Shown: positions 16,497 to 25,567 of the stretch, piece by piece | Position numbering within the stretch: position 1 is the first letter of the stretch | How the letters are laid out: the number at the start of each line of letters is the position of its first letter | Assembly: GCA_017557435.1 (NCBI GenBank) | Contig: JAFYYR010000013.1 | Span: forward strand, 18,736-82,735 | Length of the DNA: 64,000 bases | Direction: 5' to 3' | Source of the DNA: Pseudobutyrivibrio sp. | GTDB lineage: Bacteria > Bacillota > Clostridia > Lachnospirales > Lachnospiraceae | The notes under the pieces: model-generated | The model's database searches: none | Seen by the model: only the letters and a program-made list of their open reading frames with translations | Told to the model about the DNA's origin: nothing | Translations under genes and position numbers: made by a program

Positions 16497-19169
16497 ATGA
16501 AACTTATTTCTTGTTATATTGCCCATTTTGGCAAGATAAATGATTTTAAATATGATTTTAATGATGGCTTCAATTCCATCCTTGAGGAGAATGGATGGGG
16601 TAAGACCACATTCTCTGTTTTTATTAAGGCTATGTTTTATGGCTTGGAGTACTCTCCAAACACCAAGAAAAAGCTTTTAGAGCGCAATCACTATCTTCCT
16701 TGGGATGGTAGTCTTTGTGGTGGCAATATTGTCTTTTCTACCAAAGAGGGCCAGTATCGAATCGAGAGGACCTTTGGTAAGACAGACAAGGAAGACACAT
16801 TTGCAATTTATGACGATGTGACAGGCCTTGAGTGCACAGCCTATACAAGCAATGTGGGAGAAGAGATTTTCAAGGTGGACAGAGATTCCTTTGAAAAGAG
16901 TGTATATATTCCACAGCTTTCACTGGGCACATCTATGACAGATTCTTTGAATGCTAAGATGGGTAATCTTGCAGCAGCTAAGGACGACATCAGCAATTTC
17001 GATGTGGCCCTTAAGAGTGTCAAGGACGCAAGAACAGAGTACACCAGAAATAGTAAAATCAATCCAGGTAAGCTTGTTGCTGTTAAGCAAGAAATCAACA
17101 AATGCAAAGAAGAGTTTGAAAAGCTTCCTATTTTCGAAGAGAGCGTGGAGGCTATGAGTTGCCTTGTTGAGGAAAAGCAGGCTAATTTAGACGCTCTTGT
17201 TATGGAAAAAGCGAAACTCACTGAGACTATTCAGCAACAGAGTAAGAGAGAGCAGGAGCTTGGCGCATACAGAATTCAAAAGGAGAACCTCAATCAGGAG
17301 CTGGAAAAGGCCAGTGAATTTGAGACATTCTTTGCAACTGGTGTTCCAAATGATGATGAGATTGCAATGCTTGAGCAGACAGAGAGAGATTTGACTGTTC
17401 ATGAGAGAGCACTTCATGGTCTCAAGGAGAATATTCAGCGCGAGAATCCAGTATTTGAGGCTCCATTTAAGGAGAGAATACCAGATATTTCAGAGTTTGA
17501 TCTGTGGAATAAGATGGCAGCTAATCTCTCAGAGCTTAGAGCAAAAGCAGAGCATTCCAAGCTTTCAGAGGAGTCTAATAAGCAGCTTACAGAGCTTAAG
17601 TTTTTCTTTGGCAAGCTAGTGCCTACAGATGAGCAGTTGGCAGAGGTTGAGCACGCCACAACTGTGATTACAGGATTAGAGGCCCAGTTGTCCCAGAGCA
17701 ATGACAGACTTAAAAGTCTTACAGCTGAGCGAGACATAATGGAGAAGCTCAATAAAAAAAGAAATATCAAAATATGGCACATACTAGGCACAGTGCTCCT
17801 TGTGATATTTATTATTTTTGGAATTGTATTCAGTCAATATTTAGACGAGTATTTAGGCAGAATTGTTGAAACAGGAAGTATTGCAGCAATAGTAGTTGAT
17901 TTACTTCTTCTTGTTATATCCGGCAGGAGAGCTCGCGTTAATAGAGTAAAAGAGGCCAAGGACTACGAGGAGCGCATCCAAGAGGAGGAGGACTCTATCG
18001 AGATTACTAAGCTTGAGCTTAGAGAGTTACTGGAAAAATGTAATGAGTTCTTGTCTAATTATCTCTTAACCAGAGCGGATACCATGCAGGAAAATGTTTA
18101 CGAGATTCGTCGTAAGCTAGACCAGTATAGACATCTATTAGATGAGGAGCAGTCTCGACATCAGGAGGCGGAAGGCACACTTGATGAATTGGCAGACCTG
18201 CAGCTTGAGCTTTACACTAAGATACAGCCATTTGCCGCACCATACGGTATTAATCTATACGAGATGGGTGGAGAATACGAATTCTTGGCAAAGCTTAAAA
18301 AGGATGCAGATAGATATTCAGACTTCTTAGAGGAATCAGAAGAGATAGCTCGTCACGAGAATTCTATAAAAACTATGACAACTGATATTAAAAATATCCT
18401 TGAGAAGTTCCCAGTGGATACAACTCTTGATAGAGCTGAGCAGATTCAATCCATAAGCGCTAAAAAGCGTGATTATTTTGCTATTAAGGAGCGTATAGAG
18501 AATCTTAAGTCAGAGATAGCTGCATTTGAAACTAAGCACGCCGTAGATGACAATGTACTGTCAGTAGATGACTTGCAGCGACAGCAGAATGCTCTTGATG
18601 AGCAGATGATGGAGATTAACAAGCAGCTTCTTCAGGAGAAGGATAATTTATCTGCAGCCCTTGAGGAAGTGGAGCGACTTACAGATGTTTCAGAGCAGAT
18701 AGAGCGCCTTGAGGTTCAGGAAAAGGAATATAAAAAGAGCGCAGAGCTTTTAATTAAGACAGAAGACTTTTTACAGAAGGCTCGTGAGAGCTTCCAGGCA
18801 AAATACATGCAGCCTTTGCAGAATGGTCTCCACAAGTATTTAAGCCTTATTGATGGACCTACAGGCACCCATTCAGGCTACTCTATAGAGGACTTTGAGC
18901 TGGATATGGACCTTAACATTAAGCTTTCCTACTCTGGTAGCACTAAGGGGGCAGAATACCTATCACAAGGCTATCAGGACGTGGTTGCACTTTGTTCTCG
19001 TCTTGCTCTTGTAGATGTGCTCTATCCAGATGAGAAGCCTATTCTCATCTTAGACGATCCATTTACCAACCTAGACGACAAAAAAATAAAGGAGTCACTT
19101 AAGCTCCTTAACCGCATAGCGAAGGATCGCCAAACCGTCTACTTCACATGCCACGAAAGCAGATTGTAA
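16497..19169 (+). CDS. yhaN: YhaN-like SMC-type AAA ATPase
   Basis: The 890-residue protein has a Walker A motif (ENGWGKTT, residues 31-38), long coiled coils, a signature LSQGYQDVVALCSRLAL, and a Walker B segment (PILILDDPFTNLDD) near the C-terminus. Two hydrophobic segments at about residues 425-475 interrupt the coiled coil, a feature of YhaN rather than SbcC, and suggest membrane association. It is the ATPase partner of the nuclease encoded just upstream. Giant element 2 begins 7 bp after its stop with no separate terminator. Confidence 0.88.
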   Translation: MKLISCYIAHFGKINDFKYDFNDGFNSILEENGWGKTTFSVFIKAMFYGLEYSPNTKKKLLERNHYLPWDGSLCGGNIVFSTKEGQYRIERTFGKTDKEDTFAIYDDVTGLECTAYTSNVGEEIFKVDRDSFEKSVYIPQLSLGTSMTDSLNAKMGNLAAAKDDISNFDVALKSVKDARTEYTRNSKINPGKLVAVKQEINKCKEEFEKLPIFEESVEAMSCLVEEKQANLDALVMEKAKLTETIQQQSKREQELGAYRIQKENLNQELEKASEFETFFATGVPNDDEIAMLEQTERDLTVHERALHGLKENIQRENPVFEAPFKERIPDISEFDLWNKMAANLSELRAKAEHSKLSEESNKQLTELKFFFGKLVPTDEQLAEVEHATTVITGLEAQLSQSNDRLKSLTAERDIMEKLNKKRNIKIWHILGTVLLVIFIIFGIVFSQYLDEYLGRIVETGSIAAIVVDLLLLVISGRRARVNRVKEAKDYEERIQEEEDSIEITKLELRELLEKCNEFLSNYLLTRADTMQENVYEIRRKLDQYRHLLDEEQSRHQEAEGTLDELADLQLELYTKIQPFAAPYGINLYEMGGEYEFLAKLKKDADRYSDFLEESEEIARHENSIKTMTTDIKNILEKFPVDTTLDRAEQIQSISAKKRDYFAIKERIENLKSEIAAFETKHAVDDNVLSVDDLQRQQNALDEQMMEINKQLLQEKDNLSAALEEVERLTDVSEQIERLEVQEKEYKKSAELLIKTEDFLQKARESFQAKYMQPLQNGLHKYLSLIDGPTGTHSGYSIEDFELDMDLNIKLSYSGSTKGAEYLSQGYQDVVALCSRLALVDVLYPDEKPILILDDPFTNLDDKKIKESLKLLNRIAKDRQTVYFTCHESRL

Positions 19170-19175
19170 AATAAA

Positions 19176-19818
19176 CCTACACCACATGTAGGCCACCACC
19201 ACAAAATAGATAGGCCCCGCACATAGGGCAGCACCTACGCCCCGCCGGGGGTCCCACACTTTGCCTTCAGATTATGATTTTCTAAGTGTGCAGGTGCGCT
19301 TCTTCTATGGTGGGCGTTCTTTCGATTATTTGCAATTCTGACGCTACAGTTCGTGGAAGACAGACACATTTATTTTTAAATATAGCTTCCAAGGCAAGCT
19401 TAGGAATAATTGCGTGATTTTGGAGTGAGCTTAGTGAAATAAAAAAGAGTTTTGCAATGTATTGGCACGAGCCGCCATGGACGGCGGCGAGAGTACGAAA
19501 GCAACACGACGTTGCATAAAGTACGGTGCCAATACATGCAAAACTCATTTTTTTAATTTCACTTAGCGAATGGATTATGAACGCAATTATCCTAAGTCTT
19601 GATTGGAAGCTATTTTATATTACGCTCATGTCTGTCTTCCACGTACAGCAGCTTCGAATAGCAAAATCAGCGAAAGGACACCCACTAGAAGCTCCCTTTG
19701 CACACTAAGAAAATCTATAATCTTCGCAAAATTGTGTGGGACCCCCGGCGGGGCGTAGGTGCTGCCCTATGTGCGGGGCCTAATATAAAAGTTGTGTGGT
19801 GGCTAGAAGCGGTGTAGG
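19176..19818 (+). repeat. Giant inverted-repeat element 2 (candidate structured RNA)
   Basis: The 643-bp element has a GC-rich foot in which 47 bp pair perfectly (19213-19259 with 19734-19780), plus looser pairing outward to 19176/19818. The arms then pair imperfectly up to the apex at 19464-19530. The apex has stem GGCAC/GTGCC, hairpin GCCGCC-ATGGAC-GGCGGC, and a second arm built from GTAC/GTAC and GCAAC-ACGAC-GTTGC. The interior is very like element 3 in opposite orientation, while the feet differ. The outermost foot overlaps the last 16 bp of the minus-strand gene at 19803. Reading frames inside reflect repeat similarity, not genes. Confidence 0.85.
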
Positions 19819-20075
19819 TTTTTGTATTCTAGGAGACCTTCCTCTACCCATTCATGGATGATGGATTTGTCTATGCCAAATTCTTGGCATACTATCATTT
19901 CGTTTACATCATAGTTCTCGCTTATGAAGGCCTTTACTTTTGGAAAGAGTTCTTTTTTTATGCATTCCTTACATTTGCCTTGAGGGGAGCTGATAGGTAT
20001 TCTGCAGCCGCAGCTTTCACAATACCTAACAACTGGACCATTATTATTTAAAAAATCAAGAGCTGAATGTGTCAT
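19803..20075 (-). CDS. Zinc-ribbon protein with helix-turn-helix-like C-terminus
   Basis: The 90-residue protein has two CxxC pairs (CESCGC and CKECIK, about 13 residues apart) that probably bind zinc. The C-terminal half, with VNEMIVCQEFGIDKSIIHEW, resembles a small winged or MerR-like helix-turn-helix. The plan is like the YvyF/TIGR03826 flagellar-operon proteins, but I am not certain of membership. The ATG at 20075 follows GGAGGA by 7 bp; a TTG six bases earlier is a poorer choice. It follows murD by 25 bp on the same strand. Confidence 0.7.
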   Translation of the reverse strand: MTHSALDFLNNNGPVVRYCESCGCRIPISSPQGKCKECIKKELFPKVKAFISENYDVNEMIVCQEFGIDKSIIHEWVEEGLLEYKNLHRF

Positions 20076-20100
20076 AAACAAATCCTCCGAATGGGTGGAA

Positions 20101-21390
20101 TTAAAGTCCTACATATTCCTTAAAGAAATCACCGCGCTGTTCGAAGTTTTTAAATACTCCGTAGCTTGCTGAAGCAGGTGATAAAATTACCGCAGTACCC
20201 TTTGATGCATTTTCTTTGGCAAAAGCACATGCATCCTTTAGGTCTTCAATATAGTGAACCCTGCCCATAAACTCTGGTGATGCAGTAGCTTGAAGCTTTT
20301 CTAATATGACCTTGCCGCTGTCATACATAAGTATGATGTGCTCAAGTCTTGTGGTTGGAAGAAACTCTACAAGTGGGTCGTAGTCGATGCCTCTGTCCAT
20401 TCCTCCAAGAAGTATTGTGCCTGCATTTGGAATAGCTCTAACGGCACTAATAGCAGACTCGACAGTGGTGGAAATAGAGTCATCGTAATAATCTATCTCA
20501 TCAAGCTTGCCAAGGTACTGAAGACGATGAGCAAGTGTCTTGAAGGTGGCAAGTGCTGATTTGAAATCCTCATCAGAGATGTCATATCTGCGACATACAT
20601 CATAGACGAATGCTGTATTGAACAGGTTGTGTGTACCTCTTAAAGTTACCCCAGGGATTTCCTCAAATGAATTAAAAGGAAGGTCCTGAGACTTAACCTT
20701 GATTACAGTTGCCTTGCATTCTCCTGTGGCAGGTAAAAAGTCAGGGTTACAGAATAGGAAATCACAGTAGCCCTGATTTCTGTATATGTTTTTCTTGGCG
20801 TTCCAATATTTCTCAACTGTGCCATAGTGATCTAAATGGTCCTCGTAAAGGTTTAGAAGTATGGCTTTTGAAGGAGCAAATTTTGCATATTCAAGCTGAT
20901 GGCAAGAAAGCTCAAAAACTATTATTGTACGTGGATGAATCTGGTCTGTAATATCAAAAATAGGAATACCTATATTACCTCCGAAAAGCACATCCTTTCC
21001 GCATTCTTTAAGTATATGATATAAAAGTGAAGATGTTGTGGACTTGCCCTTGGTACCGGTGATTCCGATGGTCTGTGCACCATATACCTCCAGGAATAAA
21101 TCGGCCTGACAGGTAATGCGGCAAGTGTATTCGCTAATGTCCTTTGGAAGGACGATTCCAGGGCTTTTGAATACCACATCATAATCATTTAAACAGTCCA
21201 GGTAGTTAGCACCAGTAATTACCTTGTGACTTGATGTAAGGTCAGAGCTTACTGCGTTGGCATCAGCTATATCAAGACAAGCGTAACCGCCTACTGAGCT
21301 GACCATACGAAAGCTTGATTGACCCTCACGGCCGTAGCCTAAAATTAATACTTTTTTATCTTTAACTAAATTTCTAATTGTTTCCTTCAT
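20101..21390 (-). CDS. murD: MurD-type UDP-MurNAc-L-Ala glutamate ligase (MurD2-like)
   Basis: The 429-residue Mur ligase has the ATP-binding motif GITGTKGKSTTS, the conserved NLYEDHLDHYG segment and DDSISTTVESA. Its start overlaps the 3' end of the murL-like gene by 17 bp. In Xanthomonas the MurD2-MurL pair adds L-glutamate first and then epimerises it; the same pairing here suggests that this enzyme uses L-Glu, not D-Glu. That substrate choice is inferred from the neighbour. An alternative is ordinary MurD with an unrelated neighbour. Confidence 0.85.
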   Translation of the reverse strand: MKETIRNLVKDKKVLILGYGREGQSSFRMVSSVGGYACLDIADANAVSSDLTSSHKVITGANYLDCLNDYDVVFKSPGIVLPKDISEYTCRITCQADLFLEVYGAQTIGITGTKGKSTTSSLLYHILKECGKDVLFGGNIGIPIFDITDQIHPRTIIVFELSCHQLEYAKFAPSKAILLNLYEDHLDHYGTVEKYWNAKKNIYRNQGYCDFLFCNPDFLPATGECKATVIKVKSQDLPFNSFEEIPGVTLRGTHNLFNTAFVYDVCRRYDISDEDFKSALATFKTLAHRLQYLGKLDEIDYYDDSISTTVESAISAVRAIPNAGTILLGGMDRGIDYDPLVEFLPTTRLEHIILMYDSGKVILEKLQATASPEFMGRVHYIEDLKDACAFAKENASKGTAVILSPASASYGVFKNFEQRGDFFKEYVGL

Positions 21391-22768
21391 TTTTAAGTGC
21401 GTCCTTTATTATAGATTCGAAATAATCATTTAATGCATGCTCCTTGCTGTACTGCTTGATGTATTTATCAAAGGCGATACTTGGTACTACAGCAGCATCC
21501 TGATAGTGCATTAAAAGAGCTGGAAGCTGAATCTGCTTTGCAGCGTACTTGCTGATTGTTTCGGTGATAGAAGCGTTGACCTCGTCGCGGCTGCCAACAC
21601 ATTCAAATGGTTTTTCAGGTAGGATACCACAGAGCTTGTCAAAGTCCTCCATAAGTGTCTCATCCTCAAAAAGTCTCTTGCCAAAGATGGCATCCAATTC
21701 CTCAAGTGAAAGGAATGGAGAGAGGATGATATAAACAAAGAGACACTTTGGACAATGTCCACACCAGATATCCTGCTTGCTGCCTACATTGCAGCTTTTG
21801 AAAATACCATGATATTTTTTGAAACGTGAAAAGAGCATAGCAATCTGAAGCTCAGAAAGAGGACGCAGGAAGCTGAAATAAAATACTCCTGAGCCAATAT
21901 AGTTCTTTTCATAGCTTCTGAAATCAGCCTCAAACTCAAAGCTCTTTGAGTACTGATGGTTAACATAGCTGTCCAAAACAGTGGATTCGTTGGCACTTGA
22001 TTCATTGGAAAGAGCCACATAATCCGAGTTATTTAAATAGCCTGCGATAATACTTGAAAAGGCAACCAGGGCAGAAAATGGTGTGTGACCATTTAAAAAT
22101 CCCTTGGCATTAAGATCTAGCATATTCTTATCAAGTGTACGCTTAGCGTAGATTGTCTTATCTGTAAGCTCTGCCACCTCTACTGTAGAGTCAGTGGCAC
22201 CACGAGAATTAATTACATAGCAATTTACATCTGCCTTATCCTTAAGAAGCTCAATAGATACAACAGAGTCCTTGCCACCGCCAACAGGCACCATAACAGA
22301 AGGCTTTCTATTGCCTGTGAGTTTTGGAGTAGTCATAGGAGCAAAGCTTCTGGTAGCCTTAGAGCTATCGCAGTTGATAGTCATGAAGTCCTCGAATTCT
22401 TCGCTGATGCCATTGGTGTAGTAAAACTCTCCAAGGCCATTGAAATAAAGCTTTTTCCACCAGCCAATCTGCTCAGGGGTCAATGCCCTGTCCTTGATAA
22501 TTACAGTAGGTGGGCAGGCGATTTTCCAGTAGCTGACAAGCTCCACCATTCCAAGGGAAAACACCATGTCCTCAATAAGCTCAGTATTAATCTCATCAAC
22601 TGGATTGATTCTTGGGATATACCAAGTAGGATGAAACTCTGACAGACCATCAATTGAAAAATCAAAAGTCATGCAAATGCCTGACTCATCTAAATTATAA
22701 GAGAAGCCCTGATAAGTAAAAGTAGGGTAGTCCTCTCTACATTTTTTATAAAAATCTTGTCTACTCAT
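21374..22768 (-). CDS. murL: MurL-like UDP-MurNAc-L-Ala-L-Glu epimerase
   Basis: The 464-residue protein has a PP-loop-like ATP site VPVGGGKDSVVS, the motif LSNESSANESTV, and a C-terminal cysteine cluster WCGHCPKCLF. These features match MurL, which uses ATP to epimerise the terminal L-glutamate of UDP-MurNAc-L-Ala-L-Glu. The downstream overlapping murD supports the call. If correct, D-glutamate for peptidoglycan can be made without glutamate racemase. The family assignment is from remembered motifs, so an uncharacterised PP-loop enzyme is the alternative. AAGGAA lies upstream of the ATG. Confidence 0.82.
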   Translation of the reverse strand: MSRQDFYKKCREDYPTFTYQGFSYNLDESGICMTFDFSIDGLSEFHPTWYIPRINPVDEINTELIEDMVFSLGMVELVSYWKIACPPTVIIKDRALTPEQIGWWKKLYFNGLGEFYYTNGISEEFEDFMTINCDSSKATRSFAPMTTPKLTGNRKPSVMVPVGGGKDSVVSIELLKDKADVNCYVINSRGATDSTVEVAELTDKTIYAKRTLDKNMLDLNAKGFLNGHTPFSALVAFSSIIAGYLNNSDYVALSNESSANESTVLDSYVNHQYSKSFEFEADFRSYEKNYIGSGVFYFSFLRPLSELQIAMLFSRFKKYHGIFKSCNVGSKQDIWCGHCPKCLFVYIILSPFLSLEELDAIFGKRLFEDETLMEDFDKLCGILPEKPFECVGSRDEVNASITETISKYAAKQIQLPALLMHYQDAAVVPSIAFDKYIKQYSKEHALNDYFESIIKDALKNEGNN

Positions 22769-22826
22769 ATATATGATAATTCCTTTATATTATTCAAATC
22801 TAATGTAGGTTATAATATAGAAAAAA

Positions 22827-22862
22827 TATCCCTGCTAAGCAGGGCTTTCTTCGGGAGATATT
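22827..22862. promoter_or_regulatory. Nested palindrome between divergent murL and WYL genes
   Basis: AATATC and GATATT enclose a CCCTGC/GCAGGG hairpin with a TAA loop. It sits between the divergent starts of the MurL-like gene and the WYL regulator. It could be an operator or a leader hairpin; no function is known. Confidence 0.4.
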
Positions 22863-22907
22863 ATAACATAAATTCGTACAAGTAAAAACATTAGGGAGAA
22901 TGAGCCT

Positions 22908-23876
22908 ATGCCACACGTTGGAGGTCAAAAATTAAAGATAATAAATGAGTATCAGATTCTTATGGAAGAAAGCGATGAGCGCCATCCAATTAATGCCATT
23001 GAGATGACAAGACGCTTGGAAAAGCGCGGGATTCCTGCCGAGCGCAAGGGTGTCTACAAGGACATGGAGACACTTATTGACGCAGGAGTTGATGTAATTA
23101 AGGGAACAAAGGGATACTACATTGGCTCCCGTACTTTCGAGTTGGCAGAGCTGAAGCTACTTGTGGATGCAGTGGGGGCATCAAAGTTCATATCTCAGAA
23201 AAAAACAAGGGAGCTTGTGGAAAAGATTACAAGTCTTGCTGGAGTAGACGATGCAGAGCAGCTTAGCCGCCAAGTGGTTGTGCCAGACAAGCCTAAGGCA
23301 GGAAATGAAAAGATATTCTATTCCATCGATGTTATTTACCAGTGCATTGATAACAATAAAAAGATGTCCTTTAAATATCAGGAGTGGACCTTAAGTAAGG
23401 AAATGCAGCCTCGCCACGGTGGAAAAACATATGTAGTAAGCCCAGCATTTTTGCTTAGAAATGACGAGAACTATTATCTTGTAGCCTTTGATGAGGGAAG
23501 CGGTGAGATTAGACATTATCGAGTAGATAAGATGACATCCACCTCTGAAATGGAAGAGGATAGAAGTGGACTTGAATTAATAAAAGAGCTTAATCCTCAT
23601 GAGTATGCTAAGCAGCATATTAGCATGTTTGCAGGAGATGAGAAGGTTATTACAATCAGATTTGCCAAGCATTTGATTGGAGTAGTCCTTGATAAATTTG
23701 GAACAGAAATAGATGTGCGACCAGATGGAGCCGATTATGTAAAGGCCCGCATATCTGTAGCTGTATCTCCTCAGCTCTACGGATGGCTTGTGGGCATCGG
23801 AGCCACAGTGGCCTTTCCAGAGGAGGAGGTTATAAACTACCGTAAATACCTGGAGGGTATATTAGAGATGAGCTAG
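22908..23876 (+). CDS. WYL-domain transcriptional regulator
   Basis: The 322-residue protein has an N-terminal winged helix-turn-helix (about residues 8-65, with IEMTRRLEKRGIPAERKGVYKDMETL) followed by a WYL domain with YYLVAFDEGSGEIRHYRVDKM near residues 190-210 and a C-terminal WCX-like part. Such proteins usually bind a ligand or nucleic acid and regulate nearby genes or DNA-damage responses. It is divergent from murL and may regulate it. AGGGAG precedes the ATG. Confidence 0.9.
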   Translation: MPHVGGQKLKIINEYQILMEESDERHPINAIEMTRRLEKRGIPAERKGVYKDMETLIDAGVDVIKGTKGYYIGSRTFELAELKLLVDAVGASKFISQKKTRELVEKITSLAGVDDAEQLSRQVVVPDKPKAGNEKIFYSIDVIYQCIDNNKKMSFKYQEWTLSKEMQPRHGGKTYVVSPAFLLRNDENYYLVAFDEGSGEIRHYRVDKMTSTSEMEEDRSGLELIKELNPHEYAKQHISMFAGDEKVITIRFAKHLIGVVLDKFGTEIDVRPDGADYVKARISVAVSPQLYGWLVGIGATVAFPEEEVINYRKYLEGILEMS

Positions 23877-23910
23877 TAGTAGACGAGACTTTATGTATTA
23901 AAAAATGTAA

Positions 23911-23995
23911 GCCAGTAGATAACAAGCTCTTAGCTCTCTCAAGGGAATCGTGTTAGATGACTGGAGAGAGTCTAAGGCTTGTTGTCGTAACTGGC
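23911..23995 (+). repeat. Small structured repeat, copy B (candidate RNA motif)
   Basis: The outer stem is GCCAGT/ACTGGC. The next helices are CAAGC/GCTTG, a bulged T at 23928, CTTAG/CTAAG, a bulged T at 23971, and CTCTCTC/GAGAGAG, closing a 23-nt loop. The bulges match those of copy A although the innermost helix has entirely different base pairs. It lies 34 bp after the WYL gene stop and before a convergent gene. Confidence 0.78.
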
Positions 23996-24019
23996 ATAGT
24001 TTTTATAAGTCCTCTAGTT

Positions 24020-24751
24020 TTAGATATACCCTCCATCTACGCCTATAATTTGCCCTGTCATATATGATGGGGCATTTATTATGTTTAAAACTACCTGGGC
24101 TATTTCCTCAGGGGAGCAGAATTTGCCTGCAGGGATCTCATCGGCAAGTTCTGATTTTTCCTCAGGAGAAAGCTGAGAATTCATATCTGTGTCTACTACG
24201 CCGCAAGCGATGGCGTTTACAGCAATGCCATTTGGAGCAAGCTCCTTGGCAAGAGCCTTTGTAAATGAATTAACACCACCCTTTGTGGCAGAGTATGCCA
24301 CCTCACAGCTGGCACCTACAGTGCCCCACATAGAGCTGATGTTAATGATATTTCCCGATTTTTTGCTTACCATGTTTGGGACAATGACTTTTGATGTATA
24401 AAAAAGAGGAGAGAGATTGGTGCCGATCATGCTATCCCAATCCTCTACAGACATATCAGTAAGTAGTCCAATAGAAGCCTTACCTGCGTTATTTACAAGT
24501 ACATCTACCTGGCCAAGCTTTGCTAGGGCATCCTCACAGGAAGCTATTGTAAAAGAGCTGTCAGCTATATCACCGCAGTAGGTGTATACCTGAACGTGAT
24601 ATTCATTTGAAAGCTCAGTGGCGAGAGCATTTAACATTTCTTTATTCTTATGGCAGAAAAGTGCAAGATGATATCCCTCTTTTGCAAGTGCCTCTGCGAT
24701 AGCTTTTCCTATTCCTCTGCTGGCTCCAGTGATGATAGCTGTCTTTTTCAT
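24020..24751 (-). CDS. Short-chain dehydrogenase/reductase (FabG-like)
   Basis: The 243-residue enzyme has the NAD(P)-binding TGASRGIG motif near the start, NNAG in the middle, the catalytic serine in INISSMWG and the Y-x3-K pair in YSATKGG. These are classical SDR features, and the length fits 3-oxoacyl-ACP reductases and sugar or alcohol dehydrogenases. The ATG at 24751 is chosen because AAGGAG lies 7 bp upstream; a TTG 18 bp earlier precedes that site. No neighbouring fatty-acid genes are present, so the substrate is unknown. Confidence 0.88.
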   Translation of the reverse strand: MKKTAIITGASRGIGKAIAEALAKEGYHLALFCHKNKEMLNALATELSNEYHVQVYTYCGDIADSSFTIASCEDALAKLGQVDVLVNNAGKASIGLLTDMSVEDWDSMIGTNLSPLFYTSKVIVPNMVSKKSGNIINISSMWGTVGASCEVAYSATKGGVNSFTKALAKELAPNGIAVNAIACGVVDTDMNSQLSPEEKSELADEIPAGKFCSPEEIAQVVLNIINAPSYMTGQIIGVDGGYI

Positions 24752-24842
24752 TGAATTCTCCTTTGTCAATGGCTAATAGCGTATACAATTTATAAAATAA
24801 ATATTAATAATCTGATAAATGCCTTGTGGTTTTACCATGCAA

Positions 24843-24912
24843 TTGATATACTATTTACATGATATACCAATTCAAAAGTATCACATCTAATTGATACCTC
24901 TAGTATATCAAA
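24843..24912. promoter_or_regulatory. Four TTGATATAC-like repeats upstream of hpf
   Basis: TTGATATAC (24843), ATGATATACC (24859), TTGATACC (24891) and an inverted copy GTATATCAAA (24903-24912) occur within 70 bp upstream of hpf. They may be operator sites for a regulator of the hibernation factor, but AT-rich sequence makes this uncertain. Confidence 0.35.
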
Positions 24913-24937
24913 TCCACATGTAAAGGGGTACGACATC

Positions 24938-25471
24938 ATGAAAACAACAATCACAGGAAAGAACATCGAATTAACCCAAGGTCTCAAGGACGCTGTGGAG
25001 GAGCGTTTCAAAAAACTAGACAAGTATTTTAACAAGGATACGGAAGCAATAGTAACATTGGACGTGGAGAAAGGACGTCAGAAAATAGAAGTTACAATCC
25101 CTATGAAGGGAAGTTACTTGAGAGCCGAAGAAGTTACATCTGACATGTATGCATCTATCGAGGCAGTTACTAACACACTTGAAGCGCAGCTTAAGAAACA
25201 CAGAAACAAAATTATCGACAGAAAGCAATCAGATTCTCGTGTGATTTTCGCACAGGATTTCATTGAAGAGAAAGTAGGCGAGGAGGAATCAATTCAGATT
25301 ATCCGTAAAAAGACATTTGATATGAAACCAATGTATGCTGAGGATGCATGCCTTGAAATGGAGATGCTAGGACATGACTTCTTCATGTTTAGAAATGCCG
25401 ATACAGACGAGATTAACGTAGTTTACAAGAGAAAAAATGGAGCTTATGGTCTTATAGAGCCAGAGTTCTAG
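24938..25471 (+). CDS. hpf: Ribosome hibernation promoting factor, long form
   Basis: The 177-residue protein has the RaiA-like N-terminal domain (ITGKNIELTQGLKDAVEERFKKLDKYF) and a C-terminal dimerisation domain (MKPMYAEDACLEMEMLGHDFFMFRNADT). The long form pairs 70S ribosomes into inactive 100S particles in stationary phase. It stands alone with a 186-bp upstream region rich in short repeats, consistent with regulated expression. Confidence 0.96.
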   Translation: MKTTITGKNIELTQGLKDAVEERFKKLDKYFNKDTEAIVTLDVEKGRQKIEVTIPMKGSYLRAEEVTSDMYASIEAVTNTLEAQLKKHRNKIIDRKQSDSRVIFAQDFIEEKVGEEESIQIIRKKTFDMKPMYAEDACLEMEMLGHDFFMFRNADTDEINVVYKRKNGAYGLIEPEF

Positions 25472-25509
25472 TGTTCAAATTTTTATAAAGAAAATTTCAA
25501 AGAATTTTA

Positions 25510-25561
25510 ACCTCCTAATGATAGAATTGGAACTCGGTTCTGTGTTTTATCTTTAGGAGGT
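25510..25561 (+). promoter_or_regulatory. Hairpin masking the ribosome binding site
   Basis: ACCTCCTAA (25510-25518) is the exact complement of TTAGGAGGT (25553-25561), which contains the ribosome site of the next gene, 7 bp before its ATG. An inner GAAC-TCG-GTTC hairpin lies between. The fold would block initiation unless opened by temperature, a ligand, a protein or translation. It is placed to act in the mRNA. Confidence 0.6.
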
Positions 25562-25567
25562 ATTTTT

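Noticed and set aside
19282-19548. A minus-strand reading frame in element 2, resembling one at 46793-46978 in element 3
   Set aside because: The shared peptide is a by-product of conserved apex and arm DNA. The frames have no good ribosome site, and the matching segment does not span the whole frame.
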